36,725 bases of DNA from Oscillospiraceae bacterium (GCA_009782265.1 WRJM01000005.1:1-36725); one strand, 5' to 3'. Shown: positions 7,753 to 16,873, numbered from the stretch's first letter. Notes: a model not told the origin generated them from the letters alone. Program-made: numbers and translations.

Positions 7753-8337
7753 ATGAACAACATCAAAGCCGAATTCACGGAAATATACAATGCAAACATA
7801 ACCCGTCCAGGCGCGGCACAGTTTTTGGAATTCCTGAACGCCGGCGATTTTTTCACCGCGCCCGCAAGCACGCGCTATCACGGCTCTTACGAAGGCGGTT
7901 TGGCTGTTCACAGCGTCAATGTCTACAAATGCCTTACCGATTATCTTGAGCGCGAGAGAACACGGGAAGTCTACAAAATGGAATATTCTGAAGAAAGCGT
8001 GGCTATAGTCGCGCTTTTACATGATGTGTGCAAAATTGACACCTATAAAAAAAGCACCCGTAACGTTAAAAATGAAGCAACCGGTGTTTGGGAAAAAGTC
8101 CCCTGTTATAACTTTGAGGATAACCTGCCTTACGGGCACGGTGAAAAGTCAGTTTACATGATTAGCGGGTTCATGCGCTTAACAAGGGAGGAAGCCATGG
8201 CAATCCGCTGGCATATGGGTTTTTCGGGAATTGAAGATAAAAATACAATCGGCAGTGCTTTGGAAAAATACCCGCTTGCGTTCGCGCTGACAGTCGCGGA
8301 TATGGAAGCGACGTATTTTTTGGAAGGAGAAAATTAA
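7753..8337 (+). CDS. HD-domain phosphohydrolase-like protein
   Basis: This 194-residue cytoplasmic protein carries an HD metal-binding domain: His53 in GGLAVHSVNVY, His90-Asp91 in ALLHDVCKIDTY, further histidines in GHGEKSVYMI and IRWHMGF, and Asp in VADMEAT. The arrangement is like the HD nucleotidyl- or RNA-processing hydrolases related to YhaM, but without the OB-fold domain. The substrate is therefore unknown, with nucleic acid or a nucleotide likely. The stop codon touches the ATG of dapL, so the two genes are almost certainly translationally linked. Its GGAG-poor start (AAAAGGATTC about 15 bases upstream) is acceptable but not strong. Confidence 0.8.
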   Translation: MNNIKAEFTEIYNANITRPGAAQFLEFLNAGDFFTAPASTRYHGSYEGGLAVHSVNVYKCLTDYLERERTREVYKMEYSEESVAIVALLHDVCKIDTYKKSTRNVKNEATGVWEKVPCYNFEDNLPYGHGEKSVYMISGFMRLTREEAMAIRWHMGFSGIEDKNTIGSALEKYPLAFALTVADMEATYFLEGEN

Positions 8338-9537
8338 ATGTCAAAAATTAACCAAAACTTTTTAAACCTGAAAGAAAACTACTTATTTATTGAAATAGGC
8401 AAGCGAATCCGCGGATACACCGACAAAAACCCTGATAAGTCCATAATCCGCATGGGGATTGGCGACGTAACACAGCCGCTTGCGCCTGTTGTCGTTGAAG
8501 CCATGAAAAAAGCCTGTGATGAAATGGGCGTGAAAGAAACTTTTAAAGGCTATGAAGATTCCGGACGGGGTTATTTGTTCCTGCGCGAAGCCGTCGCAGG
8601 ATATTACAAAGGCTTTGGTGTAACGATAGAACCTGATGAAATCTTCATCAGTGACGGCGCAAAGTCCGACAGCGGTAATATCACCGATATTTTCAGCGAA
8701 AATAACATCGCGCTTGTCAGCGACCCCGCTTATCCCGTGTATGTAGACAGCAGTATTATGAACGGCAAAAACGTGATTTACGCCGACGCTACCGAGCGAA
8801 CAGGGTTCGCACCCATTATCCCGACAAATACAAAGGCAGACATCATTTACTTATGTTCTCCCAATAATCCCACAGGCGCGGTTTTTACAAAAGAACAGAT
8901 TCAAAAATGGGTTGATTATGCTATTTTTAATAAAGCCGTGATTATTTATGACGCGGCTTATGAAGCGTTTATTTCTGATGAATCCTTGCCGCGGAGCATT
9001 TTCTGTATAGAAAGTGCAAGAAAGTGCGCGATTGAAATCGCTTCTTTATCCAAAACCGCCGGCTTCACGGGAACACGCTGCGGGTATACAATTATTCCGA
9101 AAGAGCTTGAATTTTATGACGAAAACGGGAATTCTTATAACGTCTTAAAAATCTGGGCAAGGCGGCAGGGCAGTAAATTCAACGGCGTGCCTTATATCAT
9201 TCAGCGCGGCGCGGAAGCTGTATTCACGCCGGAGGGCTTGAAGCAAACCCGCGAAACAATCGGTTATTACATGCAAAACGCTGAAATTATGTCTGACACT
9301 TTTGACGAGCTGGGAATTAAATATACAGGCGGGAAGAATTCACCGTACATTTGGTTTAAATGCAATATGCCGAGCTGGGAATTTTTCGATAAATTACTTA
9401 CCGAAAAGCAAATTGTCGGGACGCCGGGCGCGGGCTTCGGGAAAAACGGGGACGGCTGGTTTCGCCTGACGGCTTTCGGGACACGGGAGAATACGATAGA
9501 AGCGATGAGAAGGGTTAAAGAATTGCTGAAAAAATAA
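8338..9537 (+). CDS. dapL: LL-diaminopimelate aminotransferase
   Basis: DapL converts tetrahydrodipicolinate and glutamate directly to LL-2,6-diaminopimelate, supplying lysine and peptidoglycan by the short route found in Clostridia, plants and some other bacteria. The 399-residue protein shows the family features: RMGIGDVTQPL at the N-terminus, FKGYEDSGRGY, CSPNNPTGAVF, the YDAAYEAF cofactor contact, the PLP lysine in SLSKTAGFTGTRCG (residue 239) and a C-terminal GWFRLTAFG with the carboxylate-binding Arg. Length is normal. The ATG starts right after the HD gene's stop and uses AAGGAGA inside that gene as its ribosome binding site. A palindromic repeat follows four bases after the stop. Confidence 0.95.
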   Translation: MSKINQNFLNLKENYLFIEIGKRIRGYTDKNPDKSIIRMGIGDVTQPLAPVVVEAMKKACDEMGVKETFKGYEDSGRGYLFLREAVAGYYKGFGVTIEPDEIFISDGAKSDSGNITDIFSENNIALVSDPAYPVYVDSSIMNGKNVIYADATERTGFAPIIPTNTKADIIYLCSPNNPTGAVFTKEQIQKWVDYAIFNKAVIIYDAAYEAFISDESLPRSIFCIESARKCAIEIASLSKTAGFTGTRCGYTIIPKELEFYDENGNSYNVLKIWARRQGSKFNGVPYIIQRGAEAVFTPEGLKQTRETIGYYMQNAEIMSDTFDELGIKYTGGKNSPYIWFKCNMPSWEFFDKLLTEKQIVGTPGAGFGKNGDGWFRLTAFGTRENTIEAMRRVKELLKK

Positions 9538-9540
9538 AAC

Positions 9541-9565
9541 GTAGGGGCGGATTCCATATCCGCCC
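9541..9565. repeat. Half copy of the GTAGGGG repeat, convergent terminator
   Basis: GTAGGGGCGGAT, five loop bases and ATCCGCCC form an 8-bp GC-rich hairpin. The left end matches the GTAGGGGCG terminus of the element at 10936, but no right end CCCCTAC is present. It lies between the convergent ends of dapL and the cohesin-like gene. On the minus strand it is followed by TTTTATTTTTT, so it may terminate transcription from that side. Confidence 0.7.
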
Positions 9566-9582
9566 TTAAAAAATGATTTGAA

Positions 9583-10251
9583 TTATTTCCTTTTGCGGGT
9601 AATGATTGCCGCGCCTGCTGATACAAAAGCCGGAATGACAGCAAATATTACGCCGGAATTAGGGTTATGTCCTACGCAAGGCGTGCAATCCGCACAATTG
9701 CAATTTTCTTCGCAATCAAGGCATCCGCCGCATTTATCGCAATGTTCGCATATACATGTATTCCCTTCCGGTTCGTCACCTATGGTTGCTATATCCCCTT
9801 GACCGTCCGAAATAACTGTTTCATAAAGTTCAAGGATTTCATCGCTTGAGTAAAAGATTTCAATGCCTTTAAATTCATAGGCGTTTTGTCTGTCTACACT
9901 TGTGAAAGAGATAGAAAGGTCGCCGTCAGCGTCTGCGATTGTAAACACAAAATAAGCAAGAATGTCACCGGAATCAACCCCAACACCCGCGAAAGAGAGA
10001 AGCCCGGAGTCATCGTTGTAAACCCAAAGACTAATTTCGCCGGCACGGCTGTTGCTTTCAAAGAAATCGAAAACAAGTCCGTCGCCGTAATCCACTTCAA
10101 TTAACCCCTCAAGGCTACCGTCTTCGTCCGCGATAAGGAATACTTTTACTGTATCGCCGTCTGCTTCTGTTTCAGTGGTAATCGCGGAAGTGCTGATTGT
10201 AAATATAGCCGCTAAAGCTACGATTACAAAAATTGATAAAATTTTCTTCAT
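9583..10251 (-). CDS. Secreted cohesin-like, Cys-rich surface protein
   Basis: This 222-residue protein has a signal peptide (MKKILSIFVIVALAAIF...) and a beta-sandwich-like region at about 35-150. Spacing such as LEGLIEVDYGDGLVF and SGDILAYFVFTIADADGDLSISF resembles cohesin domains. A Cys-dense segment (about 165-195) containing CICEHCDKCGGCLDC and CNCADC follows. The C-terminus has NPNSG, a hydrophobic stretch and RKRK, the layout of a sortase sorting signal or a simple membrane anchor. If it is a true cohesin it could hold dockerin enzymes on the cell surface. The Cys-rich part looks metal- or disulfide-forming. AAAGAGGT lies before the ATG. It is 30 bases downstream of the hydrolase gene and may be co-transcribed. 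Confidence 0.65.
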   Translation of the reverse strand: MKKILSIFVIVALAAIFTISTSAITTETEADGDTVKVFLIADEDGSLEGLIEVDYGDGLVFDFFESNSRAGEISLWVYNDDSGLLSFAGVGVDSGDILAYFVFTIADADGDLSISFTSVDRQNAYEFKGIEIFYSSDEILELYETVISDGQGDIATIGDEPEGNTCICEHCDKCGGCLDCEENCNCADCTPCVGHNPNSGVIFAVIPAFVSAGAAIITRKRK

Positions 10252-10281
10252 TGTTTAATACCTCTTTATGTTTTAATATTA

Positions 10282-10914
10282 TTACCGGCAATGATAAATC
10301 GGGTTATTTTCTTTTTCATGCCGAATCGTGGTACTGCCGCCGTGCCCGGGGTAAACAACGGTTTCATCAGGCAGAGTAAACAGTTTGTTGATAATCGAAT
10401 CCGCAAGTTTTTCCTGACTTCCGGTCGGAAAATCCGTTCTGCCGAAGCTTTCGTTAAAAAGCGTATCACCGCAGAAAAGCACATTTTCGTTTTCGATATA
10501 ATAGCAAACGCTTCCTGATGTGTGCCCGGGCGTTGCGATTGTTTTGACGAAAAACCCTGCAAGCTCGGTAATTTCGCCGTCTTTCAGCCATTTATCGGTT
10601 TTTACCGTGAGCGGCGTTCTGCCGAGCTTGGCAGAACCGTTGAGCGCGGGGTCGGCTAACAGCTTTTCTTCTTCCGCGCCCGCGTAAACGGGAAGCTTCA
10701 GCAGTTCTTTTAAATCCCCAACCGCGCCGACATGGTCAAAATGCCCGTGCGTCAGCAGAATAGCAACAGGCTTCACTTGCAGTTCCTTGCATTTTTTAAT
10801 TATATAATGAGCGTCCTCCTCAGGGTCAATAATGAATGTTTCATTTATATCTTCATTAATAATAAAGTAGCTGTTGGTTTGAACAGGTCCTAATACGTTT
10901 ATGATGATTTTCAA
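10282..10914 (-). CDS. Glyoxalase II-like metallo-beta-lactamase-fold hydrolase
   Basis: The 210-residue protein has the complete glyoxalase II-type metal signature THGHFDHVGAV (about residues 55-65), TPGHTSGSVCYY, FCGDTLF and a late YPGHGGSTT. The small size and single domain match YcbL-like hydrolases, which hydrolyse thioesters such as hydroxyacyl-glutathione or bacillithiol/CoA analogues. They lack the C-terminal helical domain of true glyoxalase II. It is cytoplasmic, with no signal peptide. The gene lies downstream of rlmN, separated from it by a palindromic element that may attenuate read-through. The exact substrate cannot be assigned. Confidence 0.88.
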   Translation of the reverse strand: MKIIINVLGPVQTNSYFIINEDINETFIIDPEEDAHYIIKKCKELQVKPVAILLTHGHFDHVGAVGDLKELLKLPVYAGAEEEKLLADPALNGSAKLGRTPLTVKTDKWLKDGEITELAGFFVKTIATPGHTSGSVCYYIENENVLFCGDTLFNESFGRTDFPTGSQEKLADSIINKLFTLPDETVVYPGHGGSTTIRHEKENNPIYHCR

Positions 10915-10935
10915 ATTAATTCTCCTTTGTAATTC

Positions 10936-11017
10936 TGTAGGGGCGCACAGTGTGCGCCCGATTACGCCTGATATTATAATGATTTTTAATTACGGGCGAA
11001 CAATGTTCGCCCCTACA
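10936..11017. repeat. TGTAGGGGCG...CGCCCCTACA palindromic element overlapping rlmN 3' end
   Basis: The 82-bp element has 10-bp terminal inverted repeats TGTAGGGGCG and CGCCCCTACA. Each end forms its own hairpin (GGGCGCACAGTGTGCGCCC and GGGCGAACAATGTTCGCCC), with an AT-rich centre. It resembles a MITE-like dispersed repeat. The last eight codons of rlmN and its stop lie inside it. Related copies are at 9541 (half), 23887 and 34026. Confidence 0.85.
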
Positions 11018-12063
11018 TCTGCCCTTAACTGTCCGCACGCGGCTTTGATTTCGCCGCCGAATTCCCGCCTGACCACCGCCCTGATACCGCCTTGAATCAA
11101 AATCGAATAAAACGCCTTGATTCTGTCAGCGGAAGAGCGTTTAAATCCCAGATTCGTTTCATTGTACGGGATTAGATTTACATAGCAGTAAATACCTTTC
11201 AATAGGGAAACAAGCTCCCGCGCACAGTCATCGCTGTCGTTCACGCCGTCAAGCATAATGTATTCAAGCGTGGTTTTTTTATTTTTAACAGCGGTAATTT
11301 CCCGCACGGCTGCTAACAATTCATTGATTCCGTAAACTTGATTGACCGGCATAAGCCGGCTTCTGATTTCATCATTCGGCGCGTGCAGACTGACGGCAAG
11401 ATTACACGGTATTTTCTCGGATAAAAGCCTTTTCATTTCCGGAACAAGCCCGCAGGTTGAAACCGTGATATGCCGCGGCGCGATTGAAAGCCCGTCCTTA
11501 TGCCCGATGATGTCAATAAAATCTTTAACATTTTCATAGTTATCGAGCGGTTCGCCGATACCCATTAAAGTTAATCGTGAAATTTTTTCGCCGTTAGCTT
11601 CCTGCGCTTTTAAAATTTGCAAAACCATTTCATACGGTTCAAGATTCCGGATTTTCTTCTGCGTACTGCTTTGACAAAAAGCACAGCCCATATTACAGCC
11701 GACCTGCGTAGAAATGCACAAAGCGTTACCGTAATCGTGCCGCATTAACACCGCTTCTACCGCCGCATTGCATGCGGACGCAATTCCCCCTGCGGCGGGA
11801 GTTTCTCCGCTTTTAAGTTCAAAAAGGAATTTTACCGCGTCTTCGCTGTTTCTTTGCTCCGTAATTTCAACAAAATTGAAATTACAATCAAAATCACGTT
11901 CAAGCAAATTTGTGATTCTTTCGCTTAATCCGTGCGGGATATTTCTGTAAAGATAATTATAAATAATCTTTGCTTTTGAAGCGGCTTTGCTGTGATTTTC
12001 ACCGTGTTCGATAAAATAATTTTCAAGAGCGGTGAAGGTTAAATTATAAATATTACTTTTCAT
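10990..12063 (-). CDS. rlmN: RlmN, 23S rRNA A2503 (and tRNA A37) C2-methyltransferase
   Basis: RlmN is a radical SAM enzyme that methylates C2 of A2503 in 23S rRNA and A37 in some tRNAs. The 357-residue protein contains the cluster motif CNMGCAFC, preceded by ALCISTQVG. It also has LMGIGEPLDNYENV, HITVSTCGLVP, NLAVSLHAPND, a LIPYNETN segment and the C-terminal RREFGGEIKAACGQL with the methyl-carrying Cys. Start: the ATG sits one base after the GH5 stop, so translation is probably coupled, with only a weak GAGATA ribosome binding site. The last eight residues (VGANIVRP) are encoded by a dispersed palindromic repeat rather than native sequence. The catalytic core is complete, so activity should be unaffected. 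Confidence 0.95.
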   Translation of the reverse strand: MKSNIYNLTFTALENYFIEHGENHSKAASKAKIIYNYLYRNIPHGLSERITNLLERDFDCNFNFVEITEQRNSEDAVKFLFELKSGETPAAGGIASACNAAVEAVLMRHDYGNALCISTQVGCNMGCAFCQSSTQKKIRNLEPYEMVLQILKAQEANGEKISRLTLMGIGEPLDNYENVKDFIDIIGHKDGLSIAPRHITVSTCGLVPEMKRLLSEKIPCNLAVSLHAPNDEIRSRLMPVNQVYGINELLAAVREITAVKNKKTTLEYIMLDGVNDSDDCARELVSLLKGIYCYVNLIPYNETNLGFKRSSADRIKAFYSILIQGGIRAVVRREFGGEIKAACGQLRADVGANIVRP

Positions 12064-12064
12064 A

Positions 12065-13678
12065 TTATCTCAGTTGACTTAATGAAATCCCGTTTGAGCC
12101 GAGCGGGATTTGACTGTCAAGCCCGACAAATTTTCCGTCCTGTTGCCATAAAACTTCTTTTACAAACGCATATTTCTGCTCATCCCATGTCTTGAAGTCG
12201 TCAAGCACCAACCCGCCCGTATCGCCGGAATTGGCGTTGAAGCACCAAAATGTATGATGAAGCCTATTATCCTTAATCAGCTTTCTTAAATGCGTCATCC
12301 ACGTTAAATTCGGCTCTGTCATAAACCCGCCCCATTCGCCTATAAGAATCGGGGCAATATTTTCCTTATAAATAAAAAACCAGTTGTCATACCAGCAGTC
12401 CTTCATTAAACTGTCAAAGGTATAACCGCCCTTAAACCACGGCTGTTCATAAACCGCCGGACCGTAATCATGCGGCGAATAAACCAATTTATTCTGAAAC
12501 CCGCCTAAATTTATCGGGTTATCCCGCACGCCGCGCAGATTCCCGCCCCACCAGTTGTAATAATAATCCCCGTCATTTTTAGACGTAAAGTTCGGATTTG
12601 CTTTTATATCGCGGGGGTAAATTTCAATCCCCTCAACCAAAACAAGCGCGTTCGGGTTCGCGTTTAAAACAGCCGTAGCCGCTTTTTCTGCGATATACTT
12701 CCAATTGTCTGCGTCCTTTGAATTGTCCCATTTAGCGCGTGGGAATTCATTCGGTTTACCGTGCGGTTCGTTTTTGAGGTCGTAAGCAATAATTGTATCG
12801 TCATGCGCGTAACGCTTTGCAATCCACGCAAGCGCGTCAAGATAATCCTGCTCTGTTATATCCCCGTCATACCAAACAGGCTTCATGTGCCCCATGGGGT
12901 CTGTTTTCGCGCTGTGAAAGTCAATGATGATTTTCAAGCCGTTCTTTTTACATTGCCCGATTACGTAATCAAAAATTTCAAGGCTGTTTTTACCGTTAAG
13001 GTAAGAATTAACCGCCTGATTATAATTGGCGTTCGGATATTGCCCGTTTGACCATTGCTTAATAAGCTCGGTAGAAATCGGAATCCGCAAAACATTAAAA
13101 CCCCTGTCGGCAATCGCGGCGATTGAATCGTTTAAATCCGCCGTCCAAAGCCCGTCAAAGGTGTTTGTGCCTGTATTATACCCAAACCAGTTGATACCTG
13201 TCAGCCAGACTTCCCTACCGTTTTTATCAACGATTTTATTGCCTTTAGCAAAAAACCAATCCCCTGTATTATCTGCAGGGATATTGTCGTTCTGCGTAAT
13301 TACAGGCACTTCTTCGGTGTTTGATGTTGTTAAATGAGGGTATTTGTGAATCATATAAGAATCCGTGGTATGTGCGGAGGTTTGTTCTGTGTTCATTTGC
13401 GTGTTTTCCTGTGTATTATCGGATTTTTCCGGTTTATTAAAATCAGATTCAGGCAGTTTTGTTTCGGCGGCCGGAGGGGTCACGGTAACAGGGGGGCTTG
13501 CGGGCGGGATAACGGATGTGTTTTCAGGAGGCGTATTTGCTTCAAGCTCATCGTCAGCTGCAACTTGTTGCGGCAAGTCAACTTGTTGCGGTAAATCAGC
13601 CTGTCCATTACAGCTTGTAAAAACAGAAAAAGCAATTAAAACCGCAATCAAAAGCACAAACCTTTTTCCTGCTTTCAT
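12065..13678 (-). CDS. GH5-family cellulase-like lipoprotein
   Basis: The 537-residue product has an N-terminal export signal ending in VFTSC (a possible lipobox) and a Pro/Thr-rich linker (about 25-140) that includes DLPQQV twice. A GH5 catalytic domain runs from about 150. Landmarks are [44 protein letters not shown] with the acid/base Glu, [16 protein letters not shown] with the nucleophile Glu, and [15 protein letters not shown]5 enzymes of this type usually cleave beta-1,4-glucans, and endoglucanase is likely. No carbohydrate-binding or dockerin module is visible. I choose the ATG preceded by AGAGGAG; the ORF-track start is 66 bases longer, lacks a signal and overlaps the upstream gene. 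It sits between HD-GYP genes and rlmN. Confidence 0.88.
   Translation of the reverse strand: MKAGKRFVLLIAVLIAFSVFTSCNGQADLPQQVDLPQQVAADDELEANTPPENTSVIPPASPPVTVTPPAAETKLPESDFNKPEKSDNTQENTQMNTEQTSAHTTDSYMIHKYPHLTTSNTEEVPVITQNDNIPADNTGDWFFAKGNKIVDKNGREVWLTGINWFGYNTGTNTFDGLWTADLNDSIAAIADRGFNVLRIPISTELIKQWSNGQYPNANYNQAVNSYLNGKNSLEIFDYVIGQCKKNGLKIIIDFHSAKTDPMGHMKPVWYDGDITEQDYLDALAWIAKRYAHDDTIIAYDLKNEPHGKPNEFPRAKWDNSKDADNWKYIAEKAATAVLNANPNALVLVEGIEIYPRDIKANPNFTSKNDGDYYYNWWGGNLRGVRDNPINLGGFQNKLVYSPHDYGPAVYEQPWFKGGYTFDSLMKDCWYDNWFFIYKENIAPILIGEWGGFMTEPNLTWMTHLRKLIKDNRLHHTFWCFNANSGDTGGLVLDDFKTWDEQKYAFVKEVLWQQDGKFVGLDSQIPLGSNGISLSQLR
13561..13596. repeat. Two 18-bp tandem repeats in the GH5 linker
   Basis: Two adjacent 18-base units beginning CAACTTGTTGCGG differ at only a few positions and encode DLPQQV twice in the linker of the GH5 lipoprotein. 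They look like a recent slippage duplication that lengthens the spacer between membrane anchor and enzyme. Confidence 0.8.
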
Positions 13679-13691
13679 AAAAGCACTCCTC

Positions 13692-14951
13692 TTACACATT
13701 CTGCACTTCAGCTTCCGAAACATTTGTATTAAACATGGATACACAGTGCAGTTCAGGTGAAGTCGTGATGATTTCCCCTCCGACTTCTACCATGGGGTAC
13801 ATTAAATTGCGCACATTTACCATTTTAACAACCGCGATTGAACCATCGGACAATACAACCGTCTTTCCGCGCAGTTCCTCCGCCATGCAGTCTATGAACA
13901 GCTTGACATAATTAATATCAAGCTGAGAATAACCCTCTTTGGAAAAATTTTCAAGGATTTCAAAGGGCGAATGGGCTTCTTTGTATACCCGGCGCGCCAC
14001 CATCGCATCATAAATATCCGCAATTGAAGTGATTCTTGCGAACTCTGTAATCTCAACCGAGCTGATAGCGCAGGGATACCCTGTCCCGTTCAGCTTTTCA
14101 TGGTGCTGGAGTATGCCGAGCAGTACGTTTTTTTCTTTATAACCGGATTTCACCATCATATCAAAGGAATGATAGGGGTGCTTTTTAATTTCCGCGAATT
14201 CTTCCTTCGTCAGGCGGGCAGGCTTGTTTAAAATTTCAGGCGGCACTTTTAATTTGCCTATATCGTGAAGAAGCCCGACTTTTACCAATTCGTCGTGCTT
14301 TATTTTATCGAATTTAAGCCATTTTGCCATTAACCCGTTCAGAAAAGCAACATTAAGGCTATGTGTATGCAAATATTCATCAACGGAGCGTATACCGTTT
14401 ATGCTTTGCAGAATCAAGGTAACATCGGTGGTTTCAAGCTTCAGCTTTATTTCCTGTACAAACTCATCGGTTTTATCCTTGCTGATAACGTCCGCTTCGG
14501 CAATATCCGCGAAAAACTGCCTTGTTTCTTCCTTGGCGGTTTCATAAATCTGCTGAACCCGTTCAAATTCAGTTTTCGGCTCACCTTTGGGTTTTGGTTT
14601 TGGCTCGGGCGGCGGTTTTTGCTGCGGCGGTTTTGGCTCAGGTTCGGGTTCGGATATAACAACAGGTTTTGATTTGGGTTTAATTTCTAAAACTTCAAAT
14701 TCCAAAGGCGGCGGGGGCGGGGGCGTCCAGCCTAAATCAATCCCTCTGTCATAGAAGCTTCTCATATAATCGGCAGTTATATAAACAGAGTCTTCGGGGA
14801 AAGCTTTTGTTTTAAAAGTTTCGAGAAGCGCGGGCGTTACAATTACATTTTCGCACAGGAAAGAAATGTCTTCACCCTTTTTTACATAAATCTTACAGTT
14901 GAGATTTAAATCCGGGGGTATATTCGCAATTTTTACGGCTATATGTTCCAA
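13692..14951 (-). CDS. HD-GYP domain protein with Pro-rich linker (paralogue 1)
   Basis: The 419-residue cytoplasmic protein has an N-terminal domain of about 85 residues ([15 protein letters not shown]...). A striking Pro/Lys/Glu linker follows, with six consecutive prolines and EPKPKPKG-type repeats (about 78-125). An HD-GYP domain runs from about 200: [46 protein letters not shown] and [13 protein letters not shown] domains hydrolyse cyclic di-GMP, and the metal-ligand residues appear present. A C-terminal ~75-residue beta region contains [11 protein letters not shown]. It is the downstream member of a tandem pair with the gene at 14964, 12 bases away, and its 3' end is 13 bases from the GH5 start, suggesting one mRNA. 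Confidence 0.9.
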   Translation of the reverse strand: MEHIAVKIANIPPDLNLNCKIYVKKGEDISFLCENVIVTPALLETFKTKAFPEDSVYITADYMRSFYDRGIDLGWTPPPPPPLEFEVLEIKPKSKPVVISEPEPEPKPPQQKPPPEPKPKPKGEPKTEFERVQQIYETAKEETRQFFADIAEADVISKDKTDEFVQEIKLKLETTDVTLILQSINGIRSVDEYLHTHSLNVAFLNGLMAKWLKFDKIKHDELVKVGLLHDIGKLKVPPEILNKPARLTKEEFAEIKKHPYHSFDMMVKSGYKEKNVLLGILQHHEKLNGTGYPCAISSVEITEFARITSIADIYDAMVARRVYKEAHSPFEILENFSKEGYSQLDINYVKLFIDCMAEELRGKTVVLSDGSIAVVKMVNVRNLMYPMVEVGGEIITTSPELHCVSMFNTNVSEAEVQNV

Positions 14952-14963
14952 TATTAAACCTCC

Positions 14964-16157
14964 TTATACCTTTTCTACCTCTTCCAAAGAAACATTGTGA
15001 TTATTCATAGAAACGCAGTAAAGCTCAGGGGAAGTGGAAACCACCTTACCGTTTACCTCTACCACCGGATATTGAAGATTCTGTTCGCTGACAATCAGTA
15101 CCTTTGCCACAGAACCGTCCGACAGCTCCACCATCTTGCCTTTCAGTTCCTCAATCATACAGCTTATAAACAGCTTTACATATTTAATATCAAGCTCGGA
15201 ATACCCCTCATTCGAGAAGTTTTCAAGAATAGTGAAAGGAGAATGTGAATCCTTGTGGACGCGCTGGGTTACGGTCGCGTCGTAAATATCGGAAATCGCC
15301 GTAATTCTTGCAAACTCGGTAATTTCATTGGCTCGTATGCCGCTCGGATAACCCGTGCCGTTCAGCTTTTCATGGTGCTGAATAATACCCATTAAAACGT
15401 CTTCTTCGTTAATACCCGAATTCACCATGATTTCATAGGCATAATAAGAATGTCTTTTGATTTCATCAAATTCGCTTGTGGAAAGGCGGGACGGCTTGCT
15501 TAATATTTTAAGCGGAATCCTCAGCTTGCCTACATCATGCAGAAGCCCTGTTTTCACTAATTTTTTATGTTTAACCTTATCATATTTCAGCCATCTGCCC
15601 ATAAGCCCGTTCAAAAAAGCCACATTCAAGCTGTGCGTATGCAGGGATTCGTCAAAGGTACGGATTCCGGTGATACTCTGCAAAATCAACGCTATATCGT
15701 TGGATTCAAGCTTAAAGCGTATATCGTCAACAAAGTCGTTGGTTTTTTTATCGTCAACCTTGCCGCTTTCGGCGATTTCGGAAAAGAGCTTCTTAGCTTC
15801 CTCCTTGGCTTGGTCATATTGCTTTTTCACTTTTTCAAAATCGGTTTCGGGTCGTTTTCTGCCCGTATTTTGAATTTTTTCGCTTTTTGCGGGCTTTACG
15901 GGTTTTTCCGGCTTCTCATCCTCTGCGGGCAGCGGTGCTAATTCTACCCCTTTGCTTTGAAGTGCTTTTAAATAATCGCGTGAAACATAAACCGAATCGT
16001 CCGGAAAAGCAAGTTTTGTAAAACTTTTTAAAAGCGCGGGCGTTACGGTTTTATTTTCGCACAGAAATGAATAGCTCCTGCCCTTTTTCAGATAGACCTT
16101 GCTGTCAAGGTACAGGTTTTCAGGGATATTGGCAATTTTTACAGCAATATGTTCCAT
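14964..16157 (-). CDS. HD-GYP domain protein (paralogue 2)
   Basis: The 397-residue protein is collinear with its neighbour: the same [12 protein letters not shown] start, a short charged linker (EKPEKPVKPAKSEK, about 80-95) instead of the Pro-rich one, and an HD-GYP domain with [35 protein letters not shown] and ISDIYDATV. The C-terminal region with MVELSDGSVAKV is also shared. Predicted activity is cyclic di-GMP phosphodiesterase. The GYP motif and HD residues are intact in both copies, so neither looks degenerate. GGAAAGGAT precedes the ATG. This is the first gene of the minus-strand series leading to the GH5, rlmN and hydrolase genes. I did not find a convincing sigma-A promoter in the ~95 bases upstream. 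Confidence 0.9.
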   Translation of the reverse strand: MEHIAVKIANIPENLYLDSKVYLKKGRSYSFLCENKTVTPALLKSFTKLAFPDDSVYVSRDYLKALQSKGVELAPLPAEDEKPEKPVKPAKSEKIQNTGRKRPETDFEKVKKQYDQAKEEAKKLFSEIAESGKVDDKKTNDFVDDIRFKLESNDIALILQSITGIRTFDESLHTHSLNVAFLNGLMGRWLKYDKVKHKKLVKTGLLHDVGKLRIPLKILSKPSRLSTSEFDEIKRHSYYAYEIMVNSGINEEDVLMGIIQHHEKLNGTGYPSGIRANEITEFARITAISDIYDATVTQRVHKDSHSPFTILENFSNEGYSELDIKYVKLFISCMIEELKGKMVELSDGSVAKVLIVSEQNLQYPVVEVNGKVVSTSPELYCVSMNNHNVSLEEVEKV

Positions 16158-16255
16158 ATTTATTTTATCCTTTCCGGATTAGATTTATAATATTACAATT
16201 TGGATAATTATCAGATGTTTTTTTGTCTGTTATCAGGTGCAGAATTAATAATAAA

Positions 16256-16867
16256 TTAATCATAACTATCATTGTTTTGCACAAAATGCCTTACGCGGAG
16301 CGGAATTTCCATGCTTGCAGCAAACGCTTCACATTTTTGCAGATTTTCTTCCCCGATGACGTCAACAGCCGTGAAGCCGACAGCGGTCACTTTCTTTGCT
16401 TCAAGCGCGAAATCAAGCATTGCCCGATACGAACCCGCCCCGAAGCGGGGGTTGGTTACACGCAGATAGGCTTCTTCGTCCGGAGCGTTAAGGCTGATTG
16501 AAACAAAATCGAAAACAACGAGCCGTTTCACGTCAAAATCAGGATTTATCAGCTTTACAAGCCCGTTTGTGTTCAAACGTACGGGGAGCGCGCATTTTTT
16601 CTTAATATATTCCGCGGTTTGTATGACTAAATCCGCTCTTTCCATCGGCTCGCCGTACCCGCAGAACGTAATTTCCGCAACACCCTCAAGACTCACCGCG
16701 TCAAACGCTTGCTTAATTTCCGAAAAATCAGGTTCATACTCAAGCCAAAGCGAATCCGCGCTGCCTACGGACGGGCTGTTGTTCCTGATACAAAAAACAC
16801 AGGCGCACGAACAAGCGTTCGTTATATTTACATACAGCTTGTTATAAAGCATATAAAATATAGTCAT
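16256..16867 (-). CDS. Small radical SAM protein (TatD-associated type)
   Basis: The ~203-residue protein matches the short radical SAM family often found beside tatD: LYNKLYVNITNACS leads into the cluster motif CSCACVFC, followed by CIRNN, VAEITFCGYGEPMER, LPVRLNTNGLV and FVSISLNAPDEEAYLRV. It lacks a SPASM or other C-terminal extension, as usual for this family, and its substrate is unknown. The start is taken at the ATG at 16867 because a consensus promoter places the transcription start almost on it. The ATG at 16852 is the alternative, and homologues begin near there. The ORF-track extension to 17230 runs through the divergent promoters and is not real. No tatD gene is adjacent. Confidence 0.85.
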   Translation of the reverse strand: MTIFYMLYNKLYVNITNACSCACVFCIRNNSPSVGSADSLWLEYEPDFSEIKQAFDAVSLEGVAEITFCGYGEPMERADLVIQTAEYIKKKCALPVRLNTNGLVKLINPDFDVKRLVVFDFVSISLNAPDEEAYLRVTNPRFGAGSYRAMLDFALEAKKVTAVGFTAVDVIGEENLQKCEAFAASMEIPLRVRHFVQNNDSYD

Positions 16868-16873
16868 ATTTTT

